64,000 bases of DNA from Filifactor alocis ATCC 35896 (GTDB lineage Bacteria; Bacillota; Clostridia; Peptostreptococcales; Filifactoraceae): the NCBI RefSeq assembly GCF_000163895.2, contig NC_016630.1:682001-746000 (forward strand), written 5' to 3'. The first letter of the stretch is position 1. Every line of letters starts with the position of its first letter. Under the pieces are notes generated by a model. It saw only the letters and a list, made by a program, of their open reading frames with translations, was not told the DNA's origin and made no database searches. Below, in pieces: positions 52,850-62,229 of this stretch. A program made the translations under genes and the position numbers.

Positions 52850-52884
52850 TTATTCTCATTTAATAATATCTTTTCGACAAATAT

Positions 52885-52913
52885 AGTATATCAAACCTTG
52901 TTTTAAAAGTAAA
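52885..52913 (-). promoter_or_regulatory. Promoter of the ferredoxin gene
   Basis: Minus-strand TTTACT (52908-52913), 17-bp spacer, TATACT (52885-52890), ~48 bp before the start. Confidence 0.6.
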
Positions 52914-53750
52914 GCTTTTTTGAAAAATTTTTTTCAATTACTCAAAAAACATATTTTTTGTAAATCTTTTTCTTTGTTTCTTATTCTTTTTTAAATCAGT
53001 ATTATATGTGGAATTCCAATACATTTTATCTTTTTTTATGTTTCGAACTCAAAATATTTTTCTTCCTCTCTATCAATATTTTGTTATCATTTGATATCGT
53101 AATTTTTCCTTTTCTAAAATAAGAATCTTCAAAAAAATCCCCTTTGCCATATTCTCATTCTCATTAAAATATATTTTGTTTATTTTAAAAATCTTTCGGT
53201 TCCTATTATGGTTTTAAAACAGTTTCATGTTTATAAATTATTCATCATAATATCTGTCTAATTCTTACCCATACGATATCCCTATATTAATTAAGAATAT
53301 TGTTCTTATATGATATCTTTTATGTCTTTCCAAACAATTTATGAATCAGAATCATTATATTTTAAATGAAGATATCTTCTGCACAAAATGAGATGATTTT
53401 ATAGTTCCAATCTATTTAGTTGTTACTACGTTAATAGATTACAAATAAAACCTCCGAAATATATCATCTAATGTGCGGCAATTTTCATAGACATTTATTA
53501 TCATATCAATCAACTTCGATACTGCCGGAACTGTTTATGCAAAATAGCACAAAACGATTCTGACAAAAAATAGTCATACTTACTATCACTATGACTATCG
53601 TATTTCAAAATTGTATTGCTTAAGTACTATAAATTTTGAATTATATTCCATGATAACATTTATAGAAAAATATTTTTCTGCTACAAAATCAGAAACTTTT
53701 CTTGTGTTTTTTTGAAATTAATAATAGCCAGAGATAGTTATTTTTTAATC
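52914..53750. other. Long AT-rich region upstream of gdhA
   Basis: About 840 bp with many stops in all frames and no recognised RNA or repeat. Together with the gdhA leader it is the longest gene-free stretch outside the rRNA region. Confidence 0.4.
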
Positions 53751-53792
53751 TTTCCTAAAATATTTGTTTTCCTTACAAATTTTCCTAAAATA
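53751..53792 (+). repeat. Two direct repeats upstream of the gdhA promoter
   Basis: TTTCCTAAAATA at 53751-53762 and 53781-53792 (30-bp period), ending 17 bp before the -35. Spacing of about three helical turns would suit an activator or repressor. Confidence 0.45.
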
Positions 53793-53808
53793 ATTCCTAA
53801 TATATCAG

Positions 53809-53837
53809 TTGCATTCTTCTTTGTTATGATATATAAT
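53809..53837 (+). promoter_or_regulatory. Sigma-A promoter of gdhA
   Basis: TTGCAT (53809-53814), 17-bp spacer, TATAAT (53832-53837). Predicts a leader of about 170 nt. Confidence 0.7.
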
Positions 53838-53847
53838 TGTTTTGTTG

Positions 53848-53869
53848 GTTTGACATGAATATGTCAAAC
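53848..53869 (+). promoter_or_regulatory. Inverted repeat at the gdhA transcription start
   Basis: Perfect GTTTGACAT-N4-ATGTCAAAC just downstream of the -10. Could be an operator for a dimeric repressor or a 5' RNA hairpin. Confidence 0.6.
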
Positions 53870-54013
53870 ACATTGTTCGCAATTGGATTTCTTTCATATG
53901 CTGTTAAGCTAGTATAAAACCGATATCCATGGCTTTTACATACCAAATAGCTTCATACATATGAAAAATGCTATTGCACTATACTATATTATAATTTAAG
54001 GAGCGTGTTAAAA

Positions 54014-55285
54014 ATGGCTGAAACATTAAACCCTTTTTTGAATGCACAAAAACAAGTTAAAAATGCTTGTGACAAACTAGGTTTAGAACCTGATGTATAC
54101 GAATTATTAAAAGAACCTCAAAGAATGATTGAAGTATCTATTCCTGTAAGAATGGATGACGGAAGCTTGAAAATCTTCAAAGGATATCGTTCTGCTCACA
54201 ACTCTGCTGTAGGTCCTTGCAAAGGTGGAGTTCGTTTCCATCAAGATGTTAACCCTGACGAAGTAAAAGCACTTTCTATCTGGATGACATTCAAAGGCGG
54301 AGTATTAGGACTTCCATATGGTGGAGGTAAAGGTGGAGTTACATGTAACCCAAGAGAATTATCTGCTAAAGAATTAGAACAAATCTCTAGAGGATGGGTA
54401 CGTGGATTACACAAATACCTAGGCGAAAAAATTGACATTCCTGCTCCTGACGTAAATACAAACGGACAAATCATGTCTTGGATGGTTGACGAATATGTTA
54501 AACTAAATGGAGAAGAAATGAGCATTGGTGTTATCACAGGTAAACCGGTTGCTTTCGGTGGATCTTTAGGAAGAAACGAAGCTACAGGATTTGGAGTTTC
54601 TATCATCGTAAGAGAATCTGCTAAAAAATTCGGAATCGATATCAAAGGCGCTAAAGTAGCTGTTCAAGGTTTCGGTAACGTTGGTAAATTTACAGTTAAA
54701 AACATCCAAAAACAAGGAGCTAAAATCGTAGCTCTTGCAGAATTTGACTTTGTAAAAACAATGCAACCATATGCTATCTACAATGAAGATGGTCTTGATT
54801 TTGCTGATATGGCTGCTTATGTTGCAGATCACAAAGTTCTTTGCGATTATCCAAAAGCTAAAAAAATCACAATGGATGAATTCTGGGCATTAAATACAGA
54901 TATCTTCGTACCGGCTGCTATGGAAAATGTTCTTACAGCTGAAACAGTAGGTAAATTAAACTGCAAACTTGTTTGTGAAGCTGCTAACGGTCCAACAACT
55001 CCAGAAGGAGACGTTGCATTGAAAGAAAAAAATATTCCATTGGTTCCAGACATCTTAACTAACTCCGGTGGAGTTTTGGTTTCTTACTTTGAATGGGTCC
55101 AAAACAGATATGGATACTACTGGACAGAACAAGAAGTAGAAGAAAGACAAGAACAATCTATGGTTAAAGCTTTCAACGCTATGTGGGAAGTAAAAGAACA
55201 ATATGATGTAACACCTCGTGAAGCTACTTACATGTATGCTATCAAACAAATCGCTGAAGCAATGAAATTAAGAGGATGGTACTAA
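54014..55285 (+). CDS. gdhA: NAD-type glutamate dehydrogenase
   Basis: I place the start at ATG 54014 (MAETLNPFLNAQ), 10 nt after AAGGAG, giving 423 residues. The Glu/Leu dehydrogenase signature LPYGGGKGG with the catalytic Lys, PAPDVNTNGQIM, and the Rossmann motif GFGNVGKF are visible. The length and sequence type match the clostridial NAD-linked hexamer that starts glutamate fermentation (2-oxoglutarate plus ammonia). Codon usage looks optimised, consistent with the strong promoter. Monocistronic. Confidence 0.97.
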   Translation: MAETLNPFLNAQKQVKNACDKLGLEPDVYELLKEPQRMIEVSIPVRMDDGSLKIFKGYRSAHNSAVGPCKGGVRFHQDVNPDEVKALSIWMTFKGGVLGLPYGGGKGGVTCNPRELSAKELEQISRGWVRGLHKYLGEKIDIPAPDVNTNGQIMSWMVDEYVKLNGEEMSIGVITGKPVAFGGSLGRNEATGFGVSIIVRESAKKFGIDIKGAKVAVQGFGNVGKFTVKNIQKQGAKIVALAEFDFVKTMQPYAIYNEDGLDFADMAAYVADHKVLCDYPKAKKITMDEFWALNTDIFVPAAMENVLTAETVGKLNCKLVCEAANGPTTPEGDVALKEKNIPLVPDILTNSGGVLVSYFEWVQNRYGYYWTEQEVEERQEQSMVKAFNAMWEVKEQYDVTPREATYMYAIKQIAEAMKLRGWY

Positions 55286-55289
55286 AATA

Positions 55290-55345
55290 AAGTTCTTTGT
55301 GAACTTTTGATAAAAAGACAGATACTTAAGTATCTGTCTTTTTTT
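55290..55345 (+). terminator. gdhA terminator, two successive hairpins
   Basis: AAAGTTC / GAACTTT (loop TTTGT) at 55290-55308, then a palindromic AAAGACAGATAC / GTATCTGTCTTT at 55314-55341 with a T-run. Confidence 0.88.
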
Positions 55346-55375
55346 GTCCTATAACCCTATTTTGTATACAAAGAA
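55343..55375 (-). repeat. Partial R1 repeat, copy C
   Basis: On the minus strand, right after the clpX terminator T-run: TTTGTATACAAAATAGG then GTTATAGGACAAAAA, matching the flank and first part of R1 copies A and B but without their second hairpin. Confidence 0.55.
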
Positions 55376-55422
55376 AAAACACTGTGCCTACCAATTTCTA
55401 AAAGTAGGTACAGTGTTTTTTA
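55374..55422. terminator. Terminator of clpX (bidirectional)
   Basis: 18-bp stem with one mismatch (AAAAAACACTGTGCCTAC against GTAGGTACAGTGTTTTTT). Confidence 0.85.
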
Positions 55423-55427
55423 CGGTA

Positions 55428-56702
55428 CTATGCTGTCTCTATTTCACTTTGATCTGTCATATCTTTTTTTAACACAACAATCGGTTTTGCTTTTTTTGTC
55501 ACACAGTCTTCCTGAATAATAACTTTTCCAATATCTTCTCTTGATGGAATCTCATACATAATATCTATCATAATATTTTCCAAAATGCTACGCAATCCTC
55601 TTGCACCTATTTTTCGATCAATTGCTTGCTTTGCAATAGCAATCAGTGCGTCTTCTTCTACTTCCAATTCTACTCCGTCTAATTCAAACAATTTTTTATA
55701 TTGTTTTAAGAGTGCATTTTTCGGTTCTGTCAAAATTCGAATCAAAGCTTGTTCATCCAAGTTTTGCAACGCTACTACAACCGGAACACGGCTGACAAAC
55801 TCAGGAATCAAACCATATTTCAACAGGTCTTGAGACTCTACCTTTTCATAGAATGATATATTGCTATCCGGTGTTTTTTTCTGATTTTTAGCACCGAACC
55901 CCATCGTTCTTTCCCCTTGACGTTTCTTTACAATTTCTTCCAATCCGTCAAATGCACCACCTAATATGAATAGAATATTTGTAGTATCTATTTGTAGAAA
56001 ATCTTGATGCGGATGCTTTCTTCCTCCTTGTGGTGGTACATTCGCTTTGGTAGATTCCAAAATTTTCAGTAAGGCTTGTTGTACTCCTTCTCCGGATACA
56101 TCTCGTGTCAAGGATGGATTATCTGTTTTCCGAGCAATTTTATCAATTTCATCAATGTAAATAATTCCTTTTTCCGCCTTCTCAATATCAAAATTTGCTG
56201 CCTGAATCAATTTTAATAGAATATTCTCTACATCTTCTCCCACATACCCTGCTTCTGTCAATGCTGTAGCATCGGCAATTGCAAAAGGTACATGTAAAAT
56301 TTTAGCTAATGTTTGTGCTAAAAGTGTTTTTCCGGAACCGGTCGGTCCAATCATAATGACATTTGATTTTTGTAATTCGACTTCCTTGCTGTTCTTTGGA
56401 GTTGGCACGGCATTATAAATTCGTTTGTAATGGTTATACACCGCTACAGCTAAGGTTTTTTTTGCATTTTCTTGTCCAATAACATATTCATCCAAAATTG
56501 CTTTGATTTCTTCCGGCTTCAACAATCCGGTTGTTTCTTCTGTTACTGTTTGTCCAAATTCTTCATCAATAATATCTTGACATAATTTCACACATTCATC
56601 ACAAATATAGATATCCGGACCGGCAATCAATCTTTTTACTTGATTGTGATTCTTCCCGCAAAAGGAACATCTGTACTCTTTGTTTTCATCATTTCTTGAC
56701 AT
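55428..56702 (-). CDS. clpX: ATP-dependent Clp protease, ATPase subunit ClpX
   Basis: 424 residues. N-terminal zinc-binding domain ([11 protein letters not shown]...CDECVKLC), AAA+ with Walker A GPTGSGKT, Walker [13 protein letters not shown], and the pore loop GYVGEDV; the ClpP-docking loop contains LGGAF/IGFG-type sequence (TMGFGAK). It unfolds substrates for ClpP. 18 bp after clpP in tig-clpP-clpX. Confidence 0.98.
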   Translation of the reverse strand: MSRNDENKEYRCSFCGKNHNQVKRLIAGPDIYICDECVKLCQDIIDEEFGQTVTEETTGLLKPEEIKAILDEYVIGQENAKKTLAVAVYNHYKRIYNAVPTPKNSKEVELQKSNVIMIGPTGSGKTLLAQTLAKILHVPFAIADATALTEAGYVGEDVENILLKLIQAANFDIEKAEKGIIYIDEIDKIARKTDNPSLTRDVSGEGVQQALLKILESTKANVPPQGGRKHPHQDFLQIDTTNILFILGGAFDGLEEIVKKRQGERTMGFGAKNQKKTPDSNISFYEKVESQDLLKYGLIPEFVSRVPVVVALQNLDEQALIRILTEPKNALLKQYKKLFELDGVELEVEEDALIAIAKQAIDRKIGARGLRSILENIMIDIMYEIPSREDIGKVIIQEDCVTKKAKPIVVLKKDMTDQSEIETA

Positions 56703-56720
56703 CTATTTATCCCTCTTTTC

Positions 56721-57311
56721 CTATAGATTTTTTTCGATAACTTTATCAATCAAACCATATTCTTTTGCCTCTTCTGCGCTCATAAAGTTATCTCTTTCTG
56801 TATCATTTTTTATTGTTTCGAGATTTTGTCCTGTTCTTTCTGCTAAAATGATATTTAATTTATCTTTCATTTTCAAAATTCTCTCTGCTTGAATTTGAAT
56901 ATCTGTTGCCTGCCCCTGTGCGCCGCCAAGTGGTTGATGAATCATCACTTCTGCATTCGGCAATGCATATCTTTTCCCTTTTTCTCCTGCAGCAAGCAAA
57001 AACGCTCCCATGGAAGCTGCCATTCCAATACAAATAGTACAAACATCACATTTGATATATTGCATCGTATCAAAAATTGCCATTCCGGATGTGATAGATC
57101 CTCCCGGACTATTGATATAGAACATAATATCTTTGTCAGGATCTTCAGCTTCCAAAAATAACATCTGTGCTACCACCAACGATGATGTTACATCATTTAC
57201 TTCATCTGACAAAAAAATGATTCTATCTTTTAATAATCTTGAATAAATATCATAACTTCTTTCTCCTCTTCCGCTTTGTTCTACAACAACCGGTACATAT
57301 GCCATCTTCAT
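56721..57311 (-). CDS. clpP: ATP-dependent Clp protease proteolytic subunit ClpP
   Basis: I place the start at ATG 57311 ([12 protein letters not shown]), 5 nt after GGAG, giving 196 residues; the longer reading adds 14 codons that include the ribosome site. Catalytic triad: Ser100 in GMAASMGA, His125 in MIHQPLGG and Asp177 in ERDNF. A 14-subunit barrel serine protease. Between tig and clpX. Confidence 0.98.
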   Translation of the reverse strand: MKMAYVPVVVEQSGRGERSYDIYSRLLKDRIIFLSDEVNDVTSSLVVAQMLFLEAEDPDKDIMFYINSPGGSITSGMAIFDTMQYIKCDVCTICIGMAASMGAFLLAAGEKGKRYALPNAEVMIHQPLGGAQGQATDIQIQAERILKMKDKLNIILAERTGQNLETIKNDTERDNFMSAEEAKEYGLIDKVIEKNL

Positions 57312-57403
57312 TCCATCTCCTTCTGACAATCGCTTATCTGTATTTTTTATCAAGCCTATCTATTTTACCTCTACCCTGTTACATACAGTGTAATTCAACA
57401 AAA

Positions 57404-57436
57404 GGATTTTTTCTATAATTATTACAGAAAAAATCC
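57404..57436 (-). terminator. Hairpin between tig and clpP
   Basis: Perfect 11-bp stem GGATTTTTTCT / AGAAAAAATCC. On the minus strand it follows tig by ~45 bp and is followed by TTTTG, so it likely terminates tig, fully or partially. Confidence 0.7.
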
Positions 57437-57480
57437 CCTTTCGTTACAATTCTTCTACAAAACTTTTATAAGCTCTTTGC

Positions 57481-58761
57481 TTATTTTGCAGATGCAATCA
57501 ACAAGTCAATTGTTTTTTGAATACGAATATTATCTTTCAATACTTCGACATCTGTTCTTCCTACTAATTCTTTGACTTTTTCTACTTCCATTTTGTATTG
57601 TTCTGCCATCTTTGTATATTCTTTTTCTAAGTCTTCGTCACTTACTTCAATATTTTCCGCTTTGCTGATTTCATCTAACACCAAACTGTTACGAACTTTT
57701 CTTTCTGCATCCGGTCTCATTTGACCTTTCAAATCCATCATATTTGATTTGGTATATTTGAAATAATCTTCCAATTGAAGCCCTTGATATTGTAGATTTT
57801 GACCAAACTCATGAGCCATGCTCTCTACTTCATTTTCTATCATAACATCCGGAACTTCTACTGTACTTGCCTCTACTGCTTTGTCGATGATTGCATTACG
57901 ATATGCTGTTTCAGCACCTGCTTTTTTCGTTTCATACAATTTTGCACGAATATCTGCTTTTAATTCTTCCAAAGTTTCAAATTCACTAATATCCATTACA
58001 AAATCATCATCTAATTCCGGTAATTCTTTTTCTTTAATTTCATGTAATTTAACAGTAAACACTGCATCTTTTCCTTGTAGGTCTTCAGAATGATATTGTT
58101 CAGGGAATGTTACATTGATATCCTTTACTTCTTCTAAATTCATTCCCACAATTTGTGCTTCAAATCCTTCGATGAAAGAGTTAGAGCCTAATACTAGGGT
58201 ATATCCTTCTCCTTTTCCTCCATCAAATGCCACGCCATCCACTTTTCCCTGAAAGTCGATTACAACGGTATCTCCGTCTTTTGCAGGGCGATCCTCAATA
58301 GCAACCATTCTTGCATTTTGTTCTCTCTTGATTTCTAAATCTTGATTCACTTCTTCATCTGTTACTTCTACTTCTTCTTTTTCAACTTGAAGTTCTTTGT
58401 ATTCGCCAAGTGTTACCTCCGGTCTTACATATACTTGTACAGTAACATCGAAATCTTCTCCTGATTGAATCTCTCCCAATTCCTCAATTTCAGGTCTGGA
58501 CACTACATCTAATTCATGGTCCTTAATTGCTTCGGTAAATATAACAGGGAACACTTCATTCAATGCCTCCTCATAGAATACACCCTCACCGTAGTAGGAT
58601 TCAACAATTTTGCGTGGAGCTTTTCCTTTTCTGAATCCCGGGATTGCAAATCTTGTTCTATTTTTTTTGAAAACAGTATCAATTGCTTTTGCAAAATCTT
58701 CCCCTTTTACTGTCATTTTTAATGTTACTAAACTTTTTTCTTTTTTTAGAATTTCACTCAT
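57481..58761 (-). CDS. tig: Trigger factor
   Basis: I place the start at ATG 58761 (MSEILKKEKSLVTL), 9 nt after AGGAGG, giving 426 residues. Ribosome-binding signature GFRKGKAPRKIVE, PPIase domain in the middle (DGDTVVIDFQGKVDGVAFDG, split; FPEQYHSEDLQGK) and the helical C-terminal chaperone domain. It catches nascent chains at the tunnel exit. Part of its 5' region (58653-58740) is repeated at 62015-62100. Confidence 0.97.
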   Translation of the reverse strand: MSEILKKEKSLVTLKMTVKGEDFAKAIDTVFKKNRTRFAIPGFRKGKAPRKIVESYYGEGVFYEEALNEVFPVIFTEAIKDHELDVVSRPEIEELGEIQSGEDFDVTVQVYVRPEVTLGEYKELQVEKEEVEVTDEEVNQDLEIKREQNARMVAIEDRPAKDGDTVVIDFQGKVDGVAFDGGKGEGYTLVLGSNSFIEGFEAQIVGMNLEEVKDINVTFPEQYHSEDLQGKDAVFTVKLHEIKEKELPELDDDFVMDISEFETLEELKADIRAKLYETKKAGAETAYRNAIIDKAVEASTVEVPDVMIENEVESMAHEFGQNLQYQGLQLEDYFKYTKSNMMDLKGQMRPDAERKVRNSLVLDEISKAENIEVSDEDLEKEYTKMAEQYKMEVEKVKELVGRTDVEVLKDNIRIQKTIDLLIASAK

Positions 58762-58974
58762 TTGTTTATTTCCTCCTAGGTTTATCTTAAAATATTTTAA
58801 TTTTCTTATCAAAATTGATGCTCTTGGTAAGTGACTTGTTCCATCTCATCAAAATTAACTTCGTTTCTCTATATTTTCCATACACAACCCAGTTTACCAT
58901 TCTACAAGCATACTAACCAAATAAGTATACCATAGTTTCTGATTTTTTTACATTATTTTTTTATTTCTTTTCCA

Positions 58975-60055
58975 ACTTTTCTAAAGCTTAAATTGCAATA
59001 TCAAATTGAACTAATTCCTCATTATCATCTAAAAGTCCTAAGTTATTTAGTTCTTCTATAAAAACTTCTATAGGAGTGCGGTAATTTAGGATTTTTCTTG
59101 GCAAATTGTTCATCCAATTCATTATCTTTATATAGTGTTCTTCTTCATAATCATTTAATGATTTTCCTTTCGGTAGAAATCTTCTGATTAGGCTATTGTG
59201 CTTTTCATTTGTTCCTCTTTCCTGGGGATTATTGGGATGACAGTAATAGATGTTTCCTATATATGTTTTTTCAAGTTCACATAATTTCGCAAACTCTAAG
59301 CCGTTATCACTTGTTATGCTTCTAAATATTTTTTGTGGTTCCTTCAATCTGTTCAATGTGTTCTTTAATGTTTCATTTACTATGGATGCTTTTCTTCTGT
59401 TTAATTTTAAGATTAGTTCCATTCGACTTTTTCTTTCTGTTATGGTTATTAATGATGCTTCTTCTTTGTTTTTCTTTGGTATTACTGTATCTATTTCCCA
59501 ATTTCCAAATGTTTTTCTTGTTTCTATTTCTTGCGGTCTTTCTTCTATACTTTTTCCAAGTTTTCTTTTGTTTTCTTTTACTCGTTTTTTAGCCGGTTTT
59601 CTTTTCACTCTTAAGGGCAAATCAATAGATTTTATTCCTATTAGACCTATATCTACATAATTGTATAATGTCTTGGTGCAGACTCTTTGACCTTCATATA
59701 GCTTATTTAACTTTGCATATCCACAAATTGCATCTAACGACCATTTTTCTTCATTAAACTTTTGCTTTACAAAGTCTAAATATTTGCTACATTTCAAGGC
59801 TTTAAATTTCTTTTTGCAATTTTTTCGATTCTTCTCATATACTAACTTACCTGTATCCGGATAATATACTTGTACATCATGTATTCCTTTTATTTGAGTT
59901 ACTGTACCTCTTTTTAACTCATTTCTTATGGTGTTGGATGCTCTACGAAGTTCTTTTGCTATTTTGTATGCTGAATATCCTTTATTATGCAGAAGTTGAA
60001 TTTGTCCTCTTTCGAAATCGTTTAAATGTTTATTTTTTCTTGATAAATTGCAAAA
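58975..60055 (-). mobile_element. IS30-family insertion sequence
   Basis: A ~1.07-kb element encloses one transposase gene. Weak terminal inverted repeats are suggested by TTGCAATATCAA (left, ~58991) against TTGCAATTTATCAA read inward from the right end (~60052 down to 60038). Ends are approximate, and no clear target duplication could be assigned. The right end abuts the MACPF reading frame directly. Confidence 0.75.
58988..60046 (-). CDS. IS30-family transposase, native start not evident
   Basis: About 350 residues are element-encoded: an N-terminal helix-turn-helix (NDFERGQIQLLHNKGYSAYKIAKEL, split) and a DDE integrase core with WEIDTV, SDNGLEFA and the glutamate in RGTNEKHNSLIRR. The standard IS30 C-terminus includes LNYRTPIEVF. 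The frame stays open rightward to an ATG at 60181, but that part is antisense of the MACPF gene. Inside the element there is no ATG, GTG or TTG before the helix-turn-helix. The original start may be decayed (TTA where TTG would fit) or supplied by the flank. Confidence 0.82.
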   Translation of the reverse strand, partial: LSRKNKHLNDFERGQIQLLHNKGYSAYKIAKELRRASNTIRNELKRGTVTQIKGIHDVQVYYPDTGKLVYEKNRKNCKKKFKALKCSKYLDFVKQKFNEEKWSLDAICGYAKLNKLYEGQRVCTKTLYNYVDIGLIGIKSIDLPLRVKRKPAKKRVKENKRKLGKSIEERPQEIETRKTFGNWEIDTVIPKKNKEEASLITITERKSRMELILKLNRRKASIVNETLKNTLNRLKEPQKIFRSITSDNGLEFAKLCELEKTYIGNIYYCHPNNPQERGTNEKHNSLIRRFLPKGKSLNDYEEEHYIKIMNWMNNLPRKILNYRTPIEVFIEELNNLGLLDDNEELVQFDIAI

Positions 60056-61850
60056 AGAAATTGATGATTTGAAAACAGAACTTGAACAATTAGAGAAAGA
60101 ACTGAATGGAGAACTGAAAATACCAGATGGTATTTTCAAATCAGATAATATCATTAAACCGAACAATGCACATAAAGGCATTTATGAAAAAATAAATGAT
60201 AAAACCACTCCTGATGATACAAAAAAAACATCACCGCTTGAACAGGAAAAATTAGATAACACCATAACAAAAGAAGATTTGAAAAAGACAGGAATGCAAG
60301 CAGTCCGCTCTCTGGGCAAAGGCTACAATGTATTCGGAGAATACGGTTCCCTCACTGCTACCAAAGCTCCCGTATTTAATTTTGATAAAATTTTAGAATA
60401 CAACTGGATTCAAGAAAAAAATCTTGGAAGCGACATTCATCAAAATACAATTATTTCCGAATCATTGCAGGAATATCAAACAGAAATGACCAACAAAGCC
60501 AAAATTGGCGGTAGTTACAAGTGTTTCTCCGGAAGTGTCGAAACAAATTTCGGAAAAACAACCGGACAAAGTAAATTTAAGTACCATGCGACACATATGT
60601 ATGAAAAACGTCTGAATGGTTTTTATATCTATTATCCGGATTCTTCCAAATACAGAGAATGTTTGACAGAAAGTGCAAAAAAGGCAATTGATACTGCTCC
60701 GATAGACCAATTATTTGGCGATTACGGTCATTATGTTCTGATGGGAATGATTACGGGCGGTCGTGTCGATATCAATACAACAATTGACAAAAGCACTGTT
60801 TATGGAAAAGAGGATTTCGCATTAAAAGTAAAGGCAGGATTCAATGCACTGATTGCAAGCGGAAATGCTGAAAACGAATACAAAAAATCTACTGCTTATA
60901 AAAACTTTGCATCCAAATCCGACATTAACCTCCATGTTGTAGGAAATAGCACCTCTATTTATCTAAATGACTTTTTGGAAGGAAGCGATAAGTTAACAGA
61001 GTGGGAAAAAAATATAGAAAGTCATGCAACTATGATTGATTTCAATGACATGCATAGACCACTGATTCCTATTTGGGAGCTTGCAGGTACAGAAAAACGA
61101 AAAAATCAAATCAAGTCGGAATTTGAAAAAATTGCAGGAGATATCAACAAAAAAATACCGGGAGTTGCTCCGGAGACAAAAAACTATTTATATGGCATAC
61201 GATTAGGACGCGATAATGACAGTATGCAAAAAGCAATCAAAAAATCATTGGATGATAACGATGATAAAAATAAAGGGTCTACAAGATATACTGTGCTCAC
61301 TTGGGAATTGTTAAGCACAGTTGAATCCAGGGACGCAAAAAAGGACATAGCAGATTTGAACCATGGAGTCGAGGTCGACAAAAGAGACTATATTGTTCTG
61401 GATTTAGGATGGTCTGATAAAAAAGAAATTGATTTAACAAAGTACGTGCCGAAATATTTATACTTCCCAAACGGTTATAAACTTTTTCCTATTACCGATA
61501 TTTGTATTTATCAAGGAAATGAAAATACCAAAAATGCTGATATAAACTTCAATCACTCCGGAAACGCACAATGGTTCCGACTAGGAAAAGATTTGAACAC
61601 GAACGCAGGTGGAAATTATCTATACTTGATGTGGACAGAAGATAAGTCCAGACCTCCGATTACAAATTTGGCGCTGTGTGTTGAAGATAATAACGGTGGA
61701 CCGAATGAAAAATTCCCGGGTTGGGAAGTTGTTCGCTTTGCCAACAGCAATATCCCGGCAAATCTCAATTTGGGTGTCGTACAAACGGAAGGTGCTAACA
61801 AAAATAAAAGTGCTCCAAATATTTATCTTGTTATGCGACGAGAACATTAA
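60048..61850 (+). CDS. MACPF-domain pore-forming-type protein with C-terminal beta-prism, 5' end lost
   Basis: 600 codons from a TTG at the IS edge. A short coiled coil (EIDDLKTELEQLEKEL) and a polar linker precede the MACPF domain (about 80-390), with the family motif in the form YGHYVLMGMITGG (226-238) and two Lys/Ser-rich hairpin-helix segments flanking it. Residues ~455-600 form an MABP-like beta-prism (NYLYLMWTEDKSRPPITNLAL, split; PGWEVV; IYLVMRR at the end). This MACPF-beta-prism order resembles bacterial MACPF proteins such as that of Photorhabdus. No signal peptide or good ribosome site is present, so the 5' part appears replaced by the IS. Expression would need a promoter from the IS. 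Possible role: pore-former or adhesin against host or competitor cells (inference). Confidence 0.82.
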   Translation: MQKEIDDLKTELEQLEKELNGELKIPDGIFKSDNIIKPNNAHKGIYEKINDKTTPDDTKKTSPLEQEKLDNTITKEDLKKTGMQAVRSLGKGYNVFGEYGSLTATKAPVFNFDKILEYNWIQEKNLGSDIHQNTIISESLQEYQTEMTNKAKIGGSYKCFSGSVETNFGKTTGQSKFKYHATHMYEKRLNGFYIYYPDSSKYRECLTESAKKAIDTAPIDQLFGDYGHYVLMGMITGGRVDINTTIDKSTVYGKEDFALKVKAGFNALIASGNAENEYKKSTAYKNFASKSDINLHVVGNSTSIYLNDFLEGSDKLTEWEKNIESHATMIDFNDMHRPLIPIWELAGTEKRKNQIKSEFEKIAGDINKKIPGVAPETKNYLYGIRLGRDNDSMQKAIKKSLDDNDDKNKGSTRYTVLTWELLSTVESRDAKKDIADLNHGVEVDKRDYIVLDLGWSDKKEIDLTKYVPKYLYFPNGYKLFPITDICIYQGNENTKNADINFNHSGNAQWFRLGKDLNTNAGGNYLYLMWTEDKSRPPITNLALCVEDNNGGPNEKFPGWEVVRFANSNIPANLNLGVVQTEGANKNKSAPNIYLVMRREH

Positions 61851-61961
61851 ATCGAACATTGATTATAAAAATCTTTCAATCGAAAATATAGAAAAAAACA
61901 GCAACAAAACAAAAATACTGTAATCTGATATGAATAAAAATTTACAGTATCACCAGTCAAT

Positions 61962-62008
61962 AAAACAGGTGGTGTTTCAGAATAACAATCCGATTCACCA
62001 CCTATTTT
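61962..62008. terminator. Terminator after the MACPF gene
   Basis: 13-bp stem AAAACAGGTGGTG / CACCACCTATTTT (one mismatch) with a ~21-nt loop and T/A-runs on both sides. Confidence 0.8.
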
Positions 62009-62014
62009 ATTGTG

Positions 62015-62100
62015 CTTGTTCTTTTTTTGAAAACAGTGTCAATTATCTTTACAAAATGCTCTCCTTTTACTGTCATCTTTAATATTTACAAACCTTTTTT
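62015..62100 (-). pseudogene. Diverged fragment of the tig 5' region
   Basis: About 86 bp match 58653-58740 inside tig in the same orientation (shared blocks TTTTTTTGAAAACAGT, CCTTTTACTGTCAT, TTTAAT). The region is about 85% identical by eye, but the frame is broken and the ribosome site is absent. The two tig pieces bracket the IS30-MACPF segment as direct repeats ~3.36 kb apart. Confidence 0.78.
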
Positions 62101-62229
62101 GCAAGACACGCTTGATGATTTGTACCAAATAGATTTGTTTTTATCGAAAATCCCTGCTGAATTATGAAGTATCTCATAGAATATTTGGATAGTAACAGAT
62201 AGTTTTTTATCATGAATGTTTTTCTTATA
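62101..62229. other. Short spacer after the tig fragment
   Basis: Nothing recognisable; similarity to tig stops at about 62100. Confidence 0.3.

Noticed and set aside
59250..59660. 136-codon ORF opposite the IS30 transposase
   Set aside because: Antisense, no family resemblance.
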